Origin: Bradyrhizobium sp. SZCCHNS1050
GTDB taxonomy: Bacteria > Pseudomonadota > Alphaproteobacteria > Rhizobiales > Xanthobacteraceae
Reading direction: 5' to 3'
Length of the DNA stretch: 64,000 bases
Assembly: GCF_032484785.1 (NCBI RefSeq)
Contig: NZ_JAUETR010000001.1
Location: 1,925,501-1,989,500 of the forward strand
Shown here: one piece after another, positions 60,635-64,000 of the stretch
Position numbering within the stretch: the first letter of the stretch is position 1
How the letters are laid out: every line of letters begins with the position of its first letter
The notes under the pieces: generated by a model
Seen by the model: only the letters and a program-made list of their open reading frames with translations
Databases searched by the model: none
Told to the model about the DNA's origin: nothing
Made by a program: the position numbers and the translations under genes

Positions 60635-61366
60635 TCAGAACTTGTAGGTGACGCCGACGCCGACCAGCCACGGATCGATGTTGGCGCGGCCGGTGACCGG
60701 AATTGCGCCGTTGACGGTCGCCGAGTAGTTCGGCTGCAGCCACAGCTTCTTGACGTCGACGTTCAGGCCCCAGTGCCTGTCGAGCATGTAGTCGAAGCCG
60801 AACTGGACCGCGGCGCCCCACTGGTTGGAGATGTGCAGGTTGGTGACGGCAAGACCGTTCCACACCTGGTTCGCGGCGCTCTGGTTGAAGAAGACCGTGT
60901 AGTTCACACCCGCGCCGACATACGGCTTGAACGCGCCGAAATCGGTGAAGTGATATTGCAGGGTCAGCGTCGGCGGCAGCAGCCAGGCCTTGCCCATGTT
61001 GAGGCCGTCGAGCGAGCCGGTGCCGCCGATGGAATGCCGGGTGACGCCGAGGATCAGCTCGGCCGCGATGTTCTTGGTGAAGAAGTAGCTGATGTCGAGC
61101 TCGGGCACGACCGAGTTGGAGATCGACAGGCCGGAGTTCGGCGACGACAGCGCCGGCACGCCGGTCACGTTCACGGTGGAGCCGCCAGCATCCGGCAGCA
61201 CGCCGAGCGCGCGCACACGAAGCATCCACGGATTCCACGCCTCGACCACCGGCGCCTTGGTGTAGACCGGCGCCGCCTGCAGGTCGGCCGCTTGCGCCGA
61301 GCCCATGGCTCCGCAGATCGCCGCCAGCACCAGCAGCGACGACGAGAGTTTCAACATCCTGTTCAT
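60635..61366 (-). CDS. ompW: outer-membrane channel OmpW family
   Basis: A 243-aa eight-stranded outer-membrane beta-barrel for small hydrophobic molecules. The signal peptide is [20 protein letters not shown] with cleavage at AQA/ADL. The barrel starts [16 protein letters not shown] and has [34 protein letters not shown] and the last strand [13 protein letters not shown] ending in the aromatic residue. ATG 61366 follows GGGGAT, better placed than the longer frame to 61468. A perfect TTGATCTCAATCAA box is 93 nt before the start, which fits FNR-family control known for ompW in enterobacteria. Confidence 0.92.
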   Translation of the reverse strand: MNRMLKLSSSLLVLAAICGAMGSAQAADLQAAPVYTKAPVVEAWNPWMLRVRALGVLPDAGGSTVNVTGVPALSSPNSGLSISNSVVPELDISYFFTKNIAAELILGVTRHSIGGTGSLDGLNMGKAWLLPPTLTLQYHFTDFGAFKPYVGAGVNYTVFFNQSAANQVWNGLAVTNLHISNQWGAAVQFGFDYMLDRHWGLNVDVKKLWLQPNYSATVNGAIPVTGRANIDPWLVGVGVTYKF

Positions 61367-61458
61367 CGAGATCCCCATAGCCACCCTTGAGCAACATCTG
61401 CGCGGGCACGGCCGCGCCTTGCGGTCACAGATGTGGCAGGGACGCCATGGAGTTGGAT

Positions 61459-61472
61459 TTGATCTCAATCAA
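61459..61472 (-). promoter_or_regulatory. FNR/FixK-type box upstream of ompW
   Basis: TTGATCTCAATCAA matches the FNR/FixK consensus TTGAT-N4-ATCAA in both half-sites. It lies 93 nt upstream of the ompW start codon on the side where its promoter must be. It predicts oxygen-responsive control of ompW. Confidence 0.65.
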
Positions 61473-61549
61473 TCGGCATTGTTGCAGCGCCGATGTCACG
61501 CAACTGTTGCATCGAAGTCACGCGCCATGAGAGGCGCTTGCACTGGCGC

Positions 61550-61822
61550 TCAGGGCCGGTCGGGGTGGTTCATCATGTATTCGCCGAGATCGCGCTGCCG
61601 GCGGTCGGCACGTGCCTCGGCGCGCTGCCGCTGCACGTCGCGGTCCTTGCGGCAGGCGACATATTCGGCGGAGCCCGGCGCGACCTTGCCACCGGCCTGA
61701 CAGACCGCATCATCGTCGTCATTGCCGAGCGCCACCGCGGGACCCTGGTTGCGGGAGGCGCAGGCCGAGAGCGAAAATACGGCCATCAGCACCAGGGCCA
61801 GGCGGGCGGAGGTCTGTCGCAT
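61550..61822 (-). CDS. small lipoprotein (90 aa)
   Basis: Signal peptide with a lipobox (ALVLMAVFSLSACASRNQG), so the cysteine is lipidated and the protein membrane-anchored. The mature part is charged: NDDDDAVCQAGG, then EYVACRKDRDVQRQRAEARA and DRRQRDLGEYMMNHPDRP. No family function was recognised. Start ATG 61822 was chosen to give the lipobox at the usual distance; ATG 61831 or 61843 is also in frame. It is oriented like ompW and lies between that gene and the acyl-CoA ligase. Confidence 0.75.
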   Translation of the reverse strand: MRQTSARLALVLMAVFSLSACASRNQGPAVALGNDDDDAVCQAGGKVAPGSAEYVACRKDRDVQRQRAEARADRRQRDLGEYMMNHPDRP

Positions 61823-61919
61823 CGAACGTTCCATTCTCGTCAATCGGGCTGGTCTGACGCCGTTGCTTGACGAGAATGGGCGCCCGGGTCAAGCCCGGGG
61901 CACGTTCAGCGGCGTCGTG

Positions 61920-63824
61920 TCAGACGCGGCTCTTCAGCGCCTCGCCGATTTCCTCGAGCACCTTGGGATCCTCGATCGTGGCCGGCATGCTCCATTGCTC
62001 GCCGTCGGCGATCTTCTTGATCGTGCCGCGCAGGATCTTGCCGGAGCGCGTCTTCGGCAACCGGCCGACGGTGATGGCGAGCTTGAACGCAGCGACCGGT
62101 CCGAGCTTGTCGCGTACCAGCGCCACGATCTCCTTTTCGATCTGCGACGGGCTGCGCGAGACACCGGCCTTGAGCACGATGAAGCCGCACGGCACCTCGC
62201 CCTTGATCGCATCCTTGATGCCGAGCACGGCGCATTCCGCGACGTCGGGATGCGAGGCCAATATCTCTTCCATGCCGCCGGTCGACAGCCTGTGGCCGGC
62301 GACATTGATGATGTCGTCGGTGCGGCCCATCACGAAGACATAGCCGTCCTCATCCTTGTAGCCGGCGTCTGAGGTCTTGTAGTAGCCGGGGAATTCGCTG
62401 AGATAGGATTCCTTGAAGCGGTCCTCCTGCTGCCACAGGGTCGGCAGGCAGCCGGGCGGCATCGGCAGCTTGATCACGATCGAGCCCATGGTGTTGGCGG
62501 GCACGGGCTTGGCGGCCTCGTCGACGATGTCGACCTGGTAGCCCGGCATCGGCACCGTCGGCGAGCCGTGCTTCACGGGCAACAGGCCAAGGCCGACCGG
62601 ATTGCCGGCGATGCACCAGCCGGTCTCGGTCTGCCACCAATGATCGATCACCGGCACCTTCAATTGCTGCTCGGCCCATTCCACCGTCGGCGGATCGGCG
62701 CGCTCGCCGGCCAGGAACAGGGTGCGGAAATGCGATAGATCGTATTTGCGCAAGAAAGTACCTTCCGGATCCTCCTTGCGGATGGCGCGGAATGCCGTGG
62801 GCGCGGTAAACAGAGCGACCGCCTTATGATCGCTGATGACGCGCCAGAACGCGCCGGCATCGGGCGTTCCGACCGGCTTGCCCTCGTACATCACCGAGGT
62901 CGCGCCATGGATCAGCGGGCCGTAGATGATGTAGCTGTGGCCAACCACCCAGCCGATGTCGGAGGCGCACCACCAGACCTCACCCGGCTTGATGCCGTAG
63001 AGATTCTCCATCGACCATTTCAGCGCGACGAGGTGCCCGCCATTGTCCCGCACCACGCCCTTCGGCTTGCCGGTCGTGCCGGAGGTATAGAGGATGTAGA
63101 GCGGATCGGTCGCCAGCACCGGCACGCACGGCGCCAGCTTGCCATTGGCGAGCGCAGACTTGCGCAGCGCCGCCCAGTCGTAATCGCGGCCGGGCTTCAG
63201 CTCGCAGACATGCTCGGGACGCTGCAGGACGATGCAGGCCTTGGGCCTGTTGTCGGCGAGCTCGATCGCCTGATCGAGCAGAGGCTTGTATTGCACGATG
63301 CGGCCGGGCTCGATGCCGCAGCTCGCCGACAGCACGAGCTTGGGCGTGGCGTCGTCGATGCGGGTCGCGAGCTCCTTGGCCGCGAAGCCGCCGAACACCA
63401 CCGAATGCACCGCGCCGATGCGCGCGCAGGCCAGCATCGCGACCATCGCCTCGGGCACCATGGGCATATACAGGATGACGCGGTCGCCCTTGCCGACGCC
63501 GAAATCCTGCATGATCGCGGCGAGCGTCTGCACCTCCTTCAGCATCTCGGCATAGGTGAGCTTCGTGACCGAGCTGGCGAGCGGCGAATCGTGGATCAGC
63601 GCCAGTTGATCGCCGCGGCCGGCGGCGACGTGGCGGTCGAGCGCGTTGTAGCAGGTATTGACGACGGCCCCCGCAAACCAGCGGCCGTAGGCGCCCATCG
63701 CGGGATCGAAGATGGTCTTGGCCGGCTCGATCCAGTCGATCGCGCGGGCGGCCTCGGCCCAGAACCCTTCCGGGTCCTGCAGCGACCGTGCATGGACCTC
63801 GTGATAGCGGCTCGCAGCGCTCAT
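61920..63824 (-). CDS. prpE: propionate/acetate-CoA ligase
   Basis: A 634-aa acyl-CoA synthetase of the acetyl-CoA synthetase group, closest in pattern to propionyl-CoA synthetase PrpE. Motifs: LYILYTSGTTGKPKGVVRD, DHWWQTETGWCIAG, MGRTDDIINVAGHRLSTGG, and RLPKTRSGKILRGTIKKIAD with the catalytic lysine, which is acetylated in regulated homologues. No prpBCD genes are present. Start ATG 63824 follows GGGGA; a longer frame to 63866 is not needed. A FixK-like box lies 74 nt upstream of the start. Confidence 0.88.
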   Translation of the reverse strand: MSAASRYHEVHARSLQDPEGFWAEAARAIDWIEPAKTIFDPAMGAYGRWFAGAVVNTCYNALDRHVAAGRGDQLALIHDSPLASSVTKLTYAEMLKEVQTLAAIMQDFGVGKGDRVILYMPMVPEAMVAMLACARIGAVHSVVFGGFAAKELATRIDDATPKLVLSASCGIEPGRIVQYKPLLDQAIELADNRPKACIVLQRPEHVCELKPGRDYDWAALRKSALANGKLAPCVPVLATDPLYILYTSGTTGKPKGVVRDNGGHLVALKWSMENLYGIKPGEVWWCASDIGWVVGHSYIIYGPLIHGATSVMYEGKPVGTPDAGAFWRVISDHKAVALFTAPTAFRAIRKEDPEGTFLRKYDLSHFRTLFLAGERADPPTVEWAEQQLKVPVIDHWWQTETGWCIAGNPVGLGLLPVKHGSPTVPMPGYQVDIVDEAAKPVPANTMGSIVIKLPMPPGCLPTLWQQEDRFKESYLSEFPGYYKTSDAGYKDEDGYVFVMGRTDDIINVAGHRLSTGGMEEILASHPDVAECAVLGIKDAIKGEVPCGFIVLKAGVSRSPSQIEKEIVALVRDKLGPVAAFKLAITVGRLPKTRSGKILRGTIKKIADGEQWSMPATIEDPKVLEEIGEALKSRV

Positions 63825-63897
63825 GACGTTTCCCCAAGATCTGTGTTTATTCCCGAGTATTGTCACGGGACAAAGCGACAGTTCAAGCCGTCATGAA

Positions 63898-63911
63898 TTG
63901 ATCCAGATCAG
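63898..63911. promoter_or_regulatory. imperfect FixK/FNR-like box
   Basis: TTGATCCAGATCAG differs from the TTGAT-N4-ATCAA pattern only at the last base. It lies 74 nt upstream of prpE (minus strand), but it could equally serve a plus-strand gene beyond the right edge. Confidence 0.35.
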
Positions 63912-64000
63912 GCAGGCCCGGACGTCCGCGCCATTTTCCGGGCCGGATCAATGCGCTCCATCGCGGAGGGTATCCAGGCGACGCTGCAGGTCTAGACGAA

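Overview
The window looks like chromosomal DNA of a Bradyrhizobium-type alphaproteobacterium (Nitrobacteraceae). The evidence is high GC, an NdvA-type cyclic beta-glucan exporter, a TrcR/DUF1013 regulator, a minCDE operon with a CtrA-like full site, FNR/FixK-like boxes, tandem Leu/Ile/Val-type binding proteins, and families of intergenic palindromes in the style I associate with this genus. No tRNA, rRNA, CRISPR array, transposase or phage gene was recognised.

Region 1 (1-22 kb) is the unusual part. A diverged paralogue of the transcription-repair coupling factor Mfd runs off the left edge (1-2196, minus). Upstream of it, all on the minus strand, is a 17-kb block of five very large genes (2943-19889). 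In transcription order these are an M64-type zinc metallopeptidase (838 aa), a DUF6603-type protein (1168 aa), an unrecognised protein with one internal membrane segment (1098 aa), an unrecognised giant (1889 aa) and an unrecognised 627-aa protein. Two junctions are the same 8-nt overlap, ATGGCTGA, and the other gaps are 37 and 51 nt, so this is very probably one operon. It is the best candidate here for an undescribed system. I could assign a family to only two of the five proteins and a biological function to none.

Region 2 (20-36 kb) holds housekeeping and accessory genes (glutamine-dependent NAD synthetase, a ModA-like binding protein, an MFS permease, an SDR protein, nitronate monooxygenase, an acyl-CoA synthetase, small exported proteins). 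Two long gene-free stretches (19.9-21.2 kb and 33.0-34.3 kb) each carry a copy of a branched inverted-repeat element whose stems differ by compensatory changes. Several other palindrome families sit nearby, and an orphan 3' fragment of a chemotaxis receptor gene lies at about 36.4 kb.

Region 3 (36.8-46 kb) contains minC-minD-minE with a thioesterase-like gene, under a TTAA-N7-TTAA site. It is followed by a small membrane protein and a tandem triplication of periplasmic ABC binding-protein genes without permease or ATPase genes, closed by a strong terminator.

Region 4 (46-64 kb) is core metabolism and envelope: a second nitronate monooxygenase, a HisE-like/YqaA-like/exported-protein operon, an NMT1-like binding protein, ndvA, a D,D-carboxypeptidase with a long basic tail, a long-chain acyl-CoA ligase, a single-cysteine peroxiredoxin, the ispH-thrB-rnhA minus-strand run, trcR, ompW with a perfect FNR/FixK-type box, a lipoprotein, and a propionate/acetate-CoA ligase.
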